Source: Gnetum montanum (taxonomy: Eukaryota; Streptophyta; Gnetopsida; Gnetales; Gnetaceae). Taken from it: a stretch of 64,000 bases of DNA. Numbering within the stretch: the stretch's first letter is position 1; each line of letters begins with the position of its first letter. Where the stretch lies: NCBI GenBank assembly GCA_015680685.1, contig MNCI01000972.1, positions 62,630 through 126,629 on the forward strand. Direction: 5' to 3'. The notes under the pieces are model-generated. The model saw only the letters and a program-made list of their open reading frames with translations, did no database searches and had not been told where the DNA came from. The translations under genes were made by a program, and so were the position numbers. Positions 23,385 to 34,590 of the stretch are shown here, piece after piece.

Positions 23385-24365
23385 AGCGTGAGTAATCCAA
23401 GGCATGTCATTGCAAGGCGTGTTGCTGCAAGGCAGCATGACTACCAAGGCTTCCTAGGCAACATGAACTATAGGATTCCTTGGGCAGCATGAGTTTTCAG
23501 GGCTTCCTGGGTAGCGTGAGCTTTCAGGGCTTCTTGGACAATGTGAGCTTTCAGGGCTTCTTGGGTAGCGTGAGCTTTCAGGTAGGCCCAGCGTGCGTTC
23601 CAAGGATGCCCAGCGTGAGTGACAGGCCAAGGCAAGCCAACGTGAGTGGTTTAGGGCGTGAGTGCCTAGGGAATGTGCAGGGAATGAGTGCCCAGGGAAG
23701 TGCAGGGCGTGAGTGCCTAGGGAATGCGCAGGGCATGAGTGCCCAGGGAAATGCAGTGCATGAGTGCCTAGGGAATGCACAGGGTGTGTGTAGGTACATG
23801 TGTTGCAGGGGTACCCAGGGCAAGCTATAGTGTGCATGCCAGGGCGATGCAGCGTGACCTTTCCAGGGCATCGTGACTGCCAGGGGGAGGCTTAGCATGA
23901 GTGCATTGCAGGAAAGGCCAACGTGAGTGCAGGCCAGGGAAGGCTAGCATGAATGTAGGCCAGGAAAGTCCAGTGTGAGCTTTCCCAAGGCGTGTCGTTG
24001 CAAGGCGCATTGCTTCAGGGCAACGTGACTACTAGGGCTTCCTGGGTAGCATGAGCTACATGATTCCTTGGCAACATGAGTGGAGGTTCTTGGGCAGCGT
24101 GAGCTACAGGAACAAGCCTTAGTATGCGCTCTTGGGGAAACCCTAGCGTGAGTATCAAGGAAGGAAATCTAGTGTGAGTGGTAGGGGAAAACCACAGCGT
24201 AAGTCTCTGGGGAAGCCCCAGCATGAGTTCCTGCATAGGCCCTAGTGTGAGTGCCAGAAATAAGCAGTGTGAGTTTCCACAAGAAGCTGTAGCATGAGTG
24301 GGTTAGAGCAAGGCATGAGCATGCAACGTGTGTTGTGGTAGGGGTTAGCCCCAGCATGAGTGTCC
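23385..24365 (+). repeat. GC-rich degenerate minisatellite with AGCGTGAG core
   Basis: Dozens of AGCGTGAG-like cores alternate with CAGGG-type spacers. The first units have a period near 32 bases (GGGCTTCTTGGGTAGCGTGAG). The array is much richer in G and C than its surroundings. The same core recurs at 32,560-32,700 and 33,790-34,300 in the leader and LTR of the Tat-like element. Confidence 0.8.
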
Positions 24366-24878
24366 AGGCCCCTCTTTGTTATGACATGAAGATGTAAATT
24401 GTTTACTAAGATGTTTATTATTTGCTGGTATTATATCTACATAGTTTATTATTTTCCTAGGATAGATAATTTAAATATGTTTCTATGTTTTTCTAAGTTT
24501 ATGTTGAATCTGTGAATGTTCATGTTTTCACACTTATATGTTTATTTTACGTTGCCTACAATAAACTACTGTGTAAGAGATTTCAATGTACCCCAACAAG
24601 TGTTAAATACACCGAATAAATATTGGTGTCTTTGTCTCATGGGGTGAAGCTATGTATTTGAATGTTGTTTATGTGTGTTTTTTGGTTTATGTGATTTAAT
24701 ACTATTGTTAGCACTTAGACTCTTTACTTACCTAATGTTTTGGCTGTATGCAGGGGACCTAAACCTTACCTCCGTGTGGTTGAGCTTGTTAGTGTACTTG
24801 CTTGGTTTGGCCCCTTTAGACTGGACATACCTCCTTATGACATACGTATTGGGCCTCATGTGATATAGTTCTGTCCCG

Positions 24879-24962
24879 GTGTTGGTTCATTTTTGTCATT
24901 CGTTTTGCAAAATTTCAGCNAGTGTTGGTTCATTTTTGTCATTCGTTTTGCAAAATTTCAGC
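24879..24962 (+). repeat. Perfect 41-bp duplication around a single N
   Basis: 24,879-24,919 and 24,922-24,962 are identical apart from the joint at the N at 24,920. Probable assembly artefact. Confidence 0.96.
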
Positions 24963-24992
24963 ATAGTTATATGATCTCATTTAAGTGAGCAG

Positions 24993-27900
24993 TTGGCTCG
25001 TGATATCATTGAAACCATGTTGCATGAATCAACACAAGACATGTTTGCCTTCATTACTGACATAGATGAGGGACTTTTAAAAGTTGAGGGAGGCCCTACC
25101 GAGGGTCCTAGATCTACTCGTCCCTTGACTCATGTGTGGGAGCTGCCTATTTGTAGTCATTATAACAACAGCAACACACTTTTTCTAGCCTTCAGCGTGC
25201 ACACTCTATTCTAAAACCCACCTGGGACAATGTATAGAGTGGACAAGTATGCTTTTTTGTGCTCTACGTAATTTTTTGTTTCTTTTAAAATTATATTGTT
25301 GTCTATACATAAATATTCTTTTTCTATGTAGGCCTCATTTTGATGAGAATAGGATGCATGATGATGATGATGGGCTTGCCTTAGTGCATACAACGTTGGA
25401 GACATTCATGGTGGATCCCATTCTTCATGCTGTGGTATTGGACCAGAAAAAATCAGCTATTGTTGACTACCATAGGTAGTTTTCAAGGGCTTTTGAACAT
25501 TTTCAAGTTCGTGGTTGGTTGCACAAGGACTGACCCTCTAATGGGCAAATTTTTCCTCAGAGAATTGATCCTATACCTAATGTGCCTATGCCATTTACTG
25601 ATGGTAAATGATCACATTCTAGACTCCATTTTCTCTTTGTTGCATCATCGTGTACTATGTTTCTAACCTTTCGCTCTATGTTTTGCTACAGCAGTCATTT
25701 CTTTAGATAAAGTTACCATCGTATCATGGTGTACTGAGGCCACACTTTTCATGAAATACTGAGAGACAGAACAGTCACAACAATGGTTGCAGACGAAGGC
25801 CTCTAAGTTGGTCATCAGCCATCTTACCCATGCAGGTTTGATGGACTTGTTCACTGCTTTGACTCCTACTATCCCAGCTACTGAAATAATTACCATTGTT
25901 GATTCTTTTAGTGATGATGCTTCTCATTTCACTATGTGGGTTCGAGAAGTCAAGGTTTCTTTCCACTTGACTACTGAGTTCCTTTCCAGTCTTTCTGGAG
26001 TGCCTATGGATGGCGCTAGAGTGGTAGTGGATAAAGCAACCAAAGAAAGCCAAATCATAAAGGAACTTGAAAACTGGTTAGGTATGTCTTGGAGTCCTAA
26101 AGGCTTTGCCATGCAATGGAGGTGAAATTCTTGTACCCTCTCTTTCGGGCACGGGCATTTCCTAAATCTCTTTCTCAAGGAAAAAACCTTGGGATCGAGT
26201 CTGCACGTGTCATATGTGCAGTCTTAGAGATGGGCATGCGTTATAACTGGGCACAGTTTTTTGGATCTAGCTTTCGTGGAGAGAATGTTAGGTTACATTC
26301 AAACATCGATGCCAAATCCCACTTCACATTCACCTTCTTCACGGGGTATCTACGTAGGTTTGTTGAGTTCCTAGTAGTTTATGGTGATAGCCGTTATATT
26401 TTAAGGGATCGTTCACAGTTGTCCCACCCCTAGATTCGTCATTTGTTTAGCACCACTAGATGTCAGGACCCACCCAAAGGCATCGAAGAATCAGTGTCTA
26501 TTACTACTAGGGGTGTAGCTAGTCGTTCACATCATTTCCATGATAGCTTGGGATTGAACCACCTATACTACACACATCTATTAAAGGGGCTGAACATCTA
26601 ATCCATGAGACCATTGGGAGATCCAAGGCAAAGGTGAAGAGAAATGAATGCCCAAGGAAGCTTGTTGTAGAGGTGAGATCACCAAGAGCGAAGAGGATCC
26701 GCTTTGTACTACCAGTGGAGGGTAAGTATTTTATTTTATATTATATATATATTTGTGTTTAGTTTTTATGTTTGTTAAACATACGTATATTGTATGTAAT
26801 ACTAATGCTAGGATTCTGGTGTTATCAGAGGAAAGTCCCGAGAGGGAGAGAGAAATCTTGGCCCCAATGGTTGAGACTGAAGTGATTGTCACAGGGCCAG
26901 AGGAAGATGGAAAAGAAAGGGAAGAACCGATTGAAGAACTTCCTATTTTGCAAGAGGAAGATGTAACAAGCATCATGGGGATGAAGCTTGCAGAGGCATT
27001 GGATGCACTTAAGCATTCAAGCGATGAGAGAGGTGTCCTTGATGGTTTCTTCGATGGATCTTTGCAACTTGGTGATCTAACCAAGCTTACCAGTAAAGGG
27101 CTTTTTAGTATGTTCCTCTTAACTCAATCCATATTTTTGTACCCTTTAATTTTTTATGTGTTGTTCTTGATTATCTTGATTATTTCTAGCATCAGAGGTA
27201 GATGCTGAGATTTTTGAGGAACATACATCCTAGACGGAGATGTCAGGGTCACAGACCCTAATTGAGCTGATCTCCCATGCTTGTCCCACCTCCACTGACC
27301 AGCTAAGGTCATGGTCTGAGATGCCTAGTAAAATGGACTTTGTTACAAGCATCGTTAATGATGTGGTTGCTCGCCTACAACAAGCTCATCCAGAACTAGG
27401 TATATGTATGTTATGTATTATGCTAAGTGTCTAGGTTTATTGTGTTTCTTTACGTTCATTTTTTTTANATATGTTATGTATTATGCTAAGTGTCTAGGTT
27501 TATTGTGTTTCTTTACGTTCATTTTTTTTATTATAGCTGATTCATGTGTGCAGTACTTACACCTGCTGGCACCAAGCTTCAATGGGATCCTTCTGAGGCT
27601 ACTCATATTGATGCCCTTAGTGAATTGCCAGGGAATATTGAGCAAGTCCCTAGAAAGGTCTATGATGCAGTTTCCAGTAGTGTCGTATAGAACGCTAAGT
27701 CACTTTGGACTTGTAGCCATTCAGTTGAGTATCTATGGGACAAGGTGCACTCATTGAAGGAGGCACTAGCAAAGGAGAGAGAGGAGAAGAGGGATCTCCA
27801 ATCCCATTATGACTTTGCTGCCACTAGGCTGTCTGGTGATAGTACTTGGCGCACATCTGAAATCACCTATGCGTGTTACTAGACAGTTTTAAACAGCAAA

Positions 27901-28562
27901 GTGCAGGCGACACGGGATCTAGCCAAACAAAGGGCATAGATGGATTTGCTGAATAGGAAATGTCACAATTGGAAATCCTTTGCTGCTAAAGTATGGAAGT
28001 GGGGTCAAGACCAAAAGGACCACAAGCATCAGTACAAGAAATGGTTAAAGGAGAAGTCAGTTGAACATCGCTGAATGGAAATGTTCATTGATGAGCTTAG
28101 CTTGCATCCTGCTTACGATAGGTTTGCCGAGTGCACCAAGGTGGAGGGATCTCCTGAGAGAACCATTACCACTGCTTTCGGGGAGGCTTCGACGGGCATG
28201 TTCTCTCTTGAGCGTCCTACCTAGACCTTGGTGGACAAGGGTAAAACCTTGGCTAGTATTGATCTTGGCCTAGAGGAGAATTGGGAAAATGTGCTTGAGG
28301 AGGAGATTCTATAGCATTTGGAGGCCAGCCTAAGGCCTTCCTCACTTGTGAGTGTTTTATTATGGCACTTATTTTTGTATGGTTTTATTATTTTTATTGG
28401 TTAGTATTATTGTTTTTCTTGGTTTTGCATTCATGATTTGCTTTATTACTCTTACCTATTTTTTTTTTGTTTTGTTATAGGAACATGTTAGCAACCAGTG
28501 GAGCAAGAGTGGACGATGAGGAGGATTTTGGGGATCAGCCCCCTCCTCGTACTGATGCATGA
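24993..28562 (+). pseudogene. Seven-exon plant-mobile-domain-like gene, antisense in gypsy
   Basis: Exons: about 24,993-25,246, 25,332-25,603, 25,692-26,721, 26,829-27,107, 27,190-27,399, 27,554-28,347 and 28,481-28,562. Introns have GT-AG ends (donors such as GTAAGT, GTATGT, GTGAGT) and T-rich bodies; most junctions keep phase. Exon 3 has a region (HAGLMDLFTAL, then FSDDASHFTMW, LSGVPMDGARV) laid out like the aminotransferase-like plant mobile domain. A basic patch (RSPRAKRIR) follows. Exon 6 is charged and coiled-coil-like (LKEALAKEREEKRDL), and exon 7 ends acidic and proline-rich. Frameshifts near 26,118 and 26,575 and eleven in-frame stops in exons 2-6 make it a pseudogene here. Plant mobile domains are known both in host silencing factors and inside gypsy and MULE elements; the flanking gypsy strands run opposite. 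The start codon is uncertain. Confidence 0.65.
27407..27530 (+). repeat. Perfect 61-bp duplication around a single N
   Basis: 27,407-27,467 and 27,470-27,530 are identical, joined at the N at 27,468, inside an intron of the antisense gene. Probable assembly artefact. Confidence 0.96.
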
Positions 28563-28954
28563 GCTTATTGTTGATTTGGCTTTAGCTATTAAATGCTTTG
28601 GATTTTTGGATGTTTAATGGGAATGTATGTGGTGAAAAGATGTAATGATATGGATCCAATCATTGCATGATGTGTTGGAAGTTTATTACCATATTGGCAT
28701 TCAATATTTTTTATATGTTTGTATGTTTTCTCTTTTTTATTTGTTTTCTCAAGTATTATCGTGAACATATGCGTGTAGTGAATGTAAAATGAGAAAACAA
28801 AACGTGAATCAAATATTTGTAAAAAAGGAAAGTAATGAAAAGGCATGAATCGAAATTATAACTTGTAACCTGTAAATGAAAATTTAACGTAACATAACGA
28901 GAGTTCATGAATTTATAACTTGCTAGTTCTAGTTTAAATCCATTTCGGGTCGTG
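28563..28954. other. 3' flank of the antisense gene
   Basis: AT-rich, with T-rich runs near 28,690-28,760. No coding signal beyond short frames. Confidence 0.5.
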
Positions 28955-29235
28955 TATATCAATTTAAAGTCATGATGGACTATCACATCTATTTTAAAGA
29001 AAGAAGGATTACCAGTTTTACGCCATAGTGGGCCGAAAGCAATAACAGTTTTAGGGAGCTTTAAAATAAAGTGGCCATTTCTGACCGTGGCTAGTTTAAC
29101 GTCATTGCAAACATTCGCTGGCAATTTAACGTCATACCAGACAATTGGTAGTTTAACATCATTCTGGATGTTCGATGGCAGTTTAACGTCATACTGGACA
29201 ATTGGTAGTTTAATGTCAATCCGGATGTGTGGTAG
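28955..29235 (-). repeat. In-frame 30-bp minisatellite next to gypsy protease
   Basis: Plus-strand core AGTTTAACGTCAT recurs about every 30 bases between 29,090 and 29,220, with more diverged units down to 28,955. On the minus strand it encodes repeated DVKLP decapeptides and runs on close behind the protease frame. The array at 18,575-18,975 uses the same core. Confidence 0.8.
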
Positions 29236-29241
29236 TTCACC

Positions 29242-29799
29242 CTAACCATTGAGTTGCTTTTTAATCCTTCGTAGTTTGACATGAGGGGTAGGGTATGTAG
29301 GCACAATCTTATACTCACCTTCCCCTTCACTAGTGATGTCAAAGGGTAATTCTGACCAAGGGACATCAGTGGGAATGGCTCCTATGTTTGTGTTTTCCAG
29401 TGCTTCCTCAGTTTTAGCAGGATCATGAGTTAATGTTGAGTTCATGTCTTGAAGTATGCTCATGGTTCCTTGTTTAGGCTCAAAAAACTCAATTTCTGAC
29501 CCTTGATCCGTTCCTGAGTGTGAGGAAGTAAGCCATGGTGTCGTATCCCCATGTATGATGATCTCACAACCCTCGTAAGGTAGGTGGATTTCTTGATGGA
29601 TTGGTAAGGATACAACTCCAAGTTGAGCTAGCCAAGGACGTCCTAGAATTAGATTGAACCTTGGCATTTCATCGACCACTACGAATTCAGCTGACGTAGG
29701 GAATTGGTCCCCTGCTATGAAATCCAAGGTGAGCATACCTTTCATTATGCCATTTGGGACACTCTTGTCTATGTAGACTTGGTCCATTTGACCCAGCAT
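29242..29799 (-). pseudogene. Tat-like gypsy protease region
   Basis: An uninterrupted 185-codon minus-strand frame has the C-terminal half of a retropepsin: FVVVDEMPRFNLILGRPWL, then a Q-rich LHQK-like strand (LPIHQEIHLPYEG). The acidic tail ends in PTPHVKLRRIKKQLNG, a typical protease-to-RT spacer. The catalytic Asp-containing N-terminal part lies upstream of this frame and was not clearly recovered. RT does not follow; instead the minisatellite and the antisense gene do. Confidence 0.8.
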
Positions 29800-30249
29800 T
29801 CATATCTCTCGTGGAGGGATTTTTGCATTGGTAGCTAGGGGTGTTGAGTTTGGGACCTTGTGAGTGCTGCTATTCTTGTCTTGATGACTTGTGTTGGGCT
29901 CACCGGTGGATGGAACCATAGGATTAGCATTGAGCAGTATGGGCTTCGGTGGTCCTACTTCGCACTCGTGACATTCCTTATCTAGGCGCTCTCATCTTAG
30001 CCTATTGGCAAGATGCTCTTGCAGGGGTCGTGGGGGAATAGTAGGGGTTTACGTGTCAGGGTGTTTTGGCATCGGAATCACGAAGGGGGTGGGTTGGTTT
30101 CCTGATGGTATGGTTGTTGTTGCAATAGAAGGGGGTACGCAGATGAAAAATGATTTTTGTGATGTGGGGAGCATGCGTATGAGGAAAGGAGTTTGAGGAG
30201 ATGTTGAGGTAGGTGTATTTTTTGAAAGCCTGTGAATCATAAAATATTT

Positions 30250-32154
30250 TTGCGGGACGTCCTATCCATTCTCCACATGGATAGTATTAATCACATATGG
30301 TGCACCATTGGTATTGAGAGGGTCTTTGTAGACTCCCATGGGTTGGTTTTGGGGCCTTACTAGGTTTGCGTCGTCAAATACTATTTCACCTCTATCAATC
30401 ATGCGTTGTATGTCTTGTTTGAAAGTGAAGTAGTAGTCAGTTCCATGCCCACACCATTGGTGATTTTCACAAAACCTATCCAACCTAAAGCCTCTTGGAA
30501 TGGGGGGCTCATTAGCTGTTGCTAAAGCTAGGTTCTTAGCCAACTCACACAATCAATCATGTTTTTGAGACACTAGAAGAGACATTTGTTTATGCTTGAT
30601 TAACCTAGCCTTTAGAAGTTGATCTAACAATTGTAAAGGCTTCATAGGCAAGGATGTATATTGGGTGGGATCCTTGCGTTCGAATGTACTAGTGTGACCC
30701 ATGTAGGTGTTTTTATTTGAGGAAGATTCTGGTGTAGGTATAGGTGTGGTTCTTTCACGGCCGGTTGGAGCAACAGGTTGTTTTCCTTTCTGTCTTGGAT
30801 TGTTAGGTTGGGGTATCTTTGCCACCGCTGCCACCATCATTTTGGATTTATCCTTATCTTTCCTTATATGTTGGCTCCTAAAGTTTGAGTAGGCTGGTTC
30901 GTTACTTGTTTTTGTCACCTCTTCTATGTTCTTAATTTGCACAAACGCTTGACTTAAAGTATGGGCACTCAAATAATAAAGTTTTGATTTAATAAAATCA
31001 TTCACGGCTGCTTTAAGGATGGTAAGCATATATGTTTCAGGGATGGGCTCGTGAAGTTCATTCACCGACTCTAGTGGTGCCTGTTTGATCTTAATTAAGC
31101 TATCCAGTGTGGCTTCAAGCTTTAGATTATATTTAAAACATGTAACGAACTAATGTAGCAAATCTTCTAGAGAGGATATGGAGTTATGGGGTAAAGCTTG
31201 GTACTAGTCTAAGGCTCTTCCTATCAGGGACATAGAAAATACCTATAGAATTGCATGAGGCCAGGCTTGAAGCAATCAACACTCTAGACGGAATGTTACC
31301 ATATGGGCGTTTGGATCTCCCTCTCCATTGTACTTGGTTAGTTGAGGTAACGAGACTCCCTTTGGCAAGGTTAATGGTGGAACTGAAGGGTGGATTGGAT
31401 CATCTTGATAGAAGTCTAGCACCTTGACTTCCTTAGTGTTTGCAGTTTTAAGGTGCTCTAACTCCTTGATTTATGACTGCATCATTTTTTTTGTGTCTGC
31501 CCACTCTTGGGCGGTAGGTAGGCTAGCAGGTTGAGTGGATTGTGATTGATAGTAATTTGATTGTTGCATGGTTTGTGGAAAGGGAGACTCTTGGATTGTT
31601 GGTTGTTGTGGTGAAGTAGCATTTAGAGATGAGATTGTAGGGTGTGGTATGCTATAGTGAGTTGGTTAATGTTGCTGAATAGCTGGTGGAACCCACTGCC
31701 TAGCCATAGGTTGTGAGGTGACACCCTGAACGTGTTAGGCTGAAGTAATCAATGGTGCTCCATGAGTTTGCACTTGTGGTATGTAATGGGTGGACGTGGA
31801 AGCTGGTATGACAGATGGCATCCCAAGTATTTGAGGTCTGAATATTGATCCTGCATTAGTTTGAGGAGGGGGCTATCGGGACTGCACTTGCAGAGGTATG
31901 ATGGAAGTGGACATATCAAATTGAATGTTGGGCATGGGGAAGATGGGAATGGAAGCGGGTACTTCTTGAGTGTTTGTAGATGAAGGAGGAAGCATAGTTT
32001 CTTCCAAGAAAAGTTGGAATAATGAGTTTGCATGGGCATGAGGACTGATGATATGGTATGAATCCCCATGCTTAGATTGGGCTACAAAATCATCTTCCTC
32101 ATCACCACTCTGAGGCTCTATCGGAGGTGGCTTTAAGGCTTGACTCCTTGCCAT
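30250..32154 (-). pseudogene. Tat-like gypsy gag
   Basis: The minus-strand ATG at 32,154 opens a Pro/Gln-rich N-terminal region. The gag core lies near 31,400-31,100 (LPQLTKYNGEGDPNAHM, then FKYNLKLEATL). A second block is open from 31,065 to 30,553, and the end (30,552-30,262) has FCENHQWCGHGTDYYFTFKQDIQ, the knuckle-like region of Tat gags. A handful of stops split an otherwise readable frame, fewer than in the pol segment at 19-22 kb. Gag would package element RNA in virus-like particles. Confidence 0.88.
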
Positions 32155-32835
32155 GAGAAGCTAAGATATGAGTCAATGACAGTATTTAGAAAAGGGGATT
32201 ATATCAAATGTTAAGGAAGTGAACTCACAACCTCCTTTGTAAATGAGTTCATAGTTTCGTTTTGCTTCTTTTTCTACGCAATTAATAGGGAGGTTAGCTT
32301 GAATCTTCACACAGATGAAGTTATATTGTTCTAGTGTGAGAATCACATAGGTAGGGTCTTTGCCCTATAGCCTAAGTGACTGGAGGGTTGGGCCTTGAGG
32401 GTTTATCTATTCAATAATAGTTATGGGTTTCGTCGCAGTCACAGGGTTCGAGGTCTCAACCCCAAAGTCAGAGATCGAGAGTGCCACTATGTTGATCTGG
32501 GAAGATTCCATAGTAAGTGTGAATAAATCAAGTTGGACAAGCTAAGTGTGCATAACCTAGGTGGTCAAGCTAGCGTGAGCAAACTGACAGCATGAGAAAA
32601 CTGACAGTGTGAGCAAGCTGACAGCATTAGTAACTGACAACATGAGCAAGCCGACAGCGTGAGTTGTCACAAGCAAGTTGTCAAGCTGGCTTGAGTAACT
32701 TGGGTTAGCATGATTAGGTTAAGCTGAGTGTGTGTAAGCTAGTTTGACAAGCTGGACCTTAGTTTCAATACTTGGTTTTGTGCAGCATTCGAACAAGTAA
32801 CGTGATCAACGTTTTGACAGACGGTAAACAAGTTC
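32155..32835 (-). other. Tat-like gypsy leader
   Basis: Untranslated leader between primer site and gag. Positions 32,560-32,700 contain several GCGTGAG or TGAGCAAGC units related to those at 23.4-24.4 kb. Confidence 0.6.
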
Positions 32836-32856
32836 AGCCCTCTTTCTAGCGCCAAT
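32836..32856 (-). promoter_or_regulatory. Primer-binding site of Tat-like gypsy
   Basis: On the minus strand TTGGCGCTAGAAAGAGGG follows the LTR end by a few bases. The TGGCGC start is the usual form of gypsy primer sites complementary to a tRNA 3' end. Confidence 0.75.
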
Positions 32857-32860
32857 TTAC

Positions 32861-34590
32861 TGTATTTACCGAAATTGTCGGTGTAAGGCTGAAAGGGAAA
32901 AAACAAACACCGAAAGATCATCGGATAGACACAGCTAACCCTACCTTTGTGGGAGGGCAAGCTAGAAAAGAAAATGAAGGCATAGTCCCTTGGATGGTCT
33001 GCACGCAAATCAACCAAGGACTTCCCTGAACGTAAGCTATGGCTTGCACTAAGGTTATCGTAACTAATGTTCGAAATGTAAATAGTGACATACGAAATGC
33101 AAACAAAGCGTATACAGAAATGATATTGTAAGCGAAGCATAAACTAAACTTAAAATAGAGTAAACAATATAATGGAAGGCAAAATGAACTGTATTGTATT
33201 GCTTAGAATGAATGTGCACTGGTCAAAGCGTAGCTGTGCATGTGATGGCAAGTCAAGTGCTAAGGCTCGGGGTGATATGCTTGCAGGTCCTTGGATGCTA
33301 GGATTCAGGTGCACTCGAGCGTCCAAAAGTTGCCAGTCAGTGTCTCCTAAGCCATCAACCTTTAAAATTTCCCACCCCATTTATGTGAATGGATGGGGTA
33401 TTTATAAGGTTAGGCTAGGCTCAGGTGTGGAGTTCATGGGTGAAATCAATGGTTAGGAAATGAAACGAAAATGGATCATGTGACAAGTGTTCAATGGACA
33501 GCTATGTGTTAATTGGACGTGCATACGCTGGGTACGTTCTTGACCAGATGCACTGTATCTTACAACATGTGTTGACTTACGCAAGCTAGCTTACACCCAT
33601 GGAAGCAGATATAATTTGGAGCGTAAGAGCTTGACAAGCTCACAGATGATGAGAATTTAAAATGAAAATGATAATGTACAACAAGAGAGATTGACTCCAA
33701 CTCGCTTAAAACTTCTTAGTCTCTAAATTGATTACTGCAGGATGTTGATTTGAATGGTTTTATGGCTATTTGAGGCATCTCTATCCCACCAAAGCTTCTA
33801 GCGTGAGTTGATTTTGTCTTGGCATGTCCTCAGCGTGTGTTTGGCGTGCTTTTGAGCAGATGTGATCAGTACTCACGTTGCACTCATGTTGTCAGCATGA
33901 CCTCAGCGTGAGTGAGCTAAAAATGACATATTTTACATCAAATTTTGATTTTTGAAGCCTATTTCTTAAGTACAGCAATTGCCTAACTATGGTTGACCCT
34001 GAGAGTGATCTGCAAGTGTTTTAGACCACTTTTGGTAGATCACGCTGGACTCATGTTGCCAGCGTGACCTCAGCGTGACCATCAGTGTAAGCTACAAAAA
34101 CTTGCAATTTTGGACATGAAATTTGGAATTATGAAGACTGGAACTTGAAATTGTCAACAATGAATCCTACGGATGACTTGCACTCTTGAAATCAAATCAT
34201 TTTGACTCAGTTTCGAGGCTCTCATAGTTTCTCACGTTACACTCACGCTGCCAGCATGGCCTCAGTGTGACCATTAGTGTGAGTGATAAAACTTGTATAA
34301 TTTAACCCAAAATTTGAACTCCTGAATGCTGAAACTTGGAGTGGACAGCTATGGCCTTTGAGGATGGCTTGCACCCTTAGGTTGGACCATTTTTTACTTG
34401 ATTTTGAAGTCATTGGAGTTACTCACATTGAGGGCAAGCTAGCTTGACAAGCTGAGGATGAGTTGCATGCCTTAGTCAAATGTTTATCTCCCGAAAGCTC
34501 GAAGAGGACCTGAGTTGTTCTCGTTTCAAAGTGTTAGGCTGAAATTAGTGGTGCTTCAATAGTTGTAGCTCCACCAATAACAAACAAACT
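32861..34590 (-). repeat. 5' LTR of Tat-like gypsy (outer end approximate)
   Basis: The minus strand ends in GGTAAATACA just before the primer site. A TATA box (CCTTATAAATACCCC) lies at about 33,400-33,414 on the minus strand. The U3 half contains AGCGTGAG-type repeats at 33,790-34,300. The upper boundary is uncertain; no second LTR was found in the window. Confidence 0.6.

Noticed and set aside
23454-24357. Overlapping 60-127-codon frames on both strands at 23.4-24.4 kb
   Set aside because: They are repeat-driven frames in a minisatellite. His/Cys/Pro-rich repeats on opposite strands are not a coding signal.
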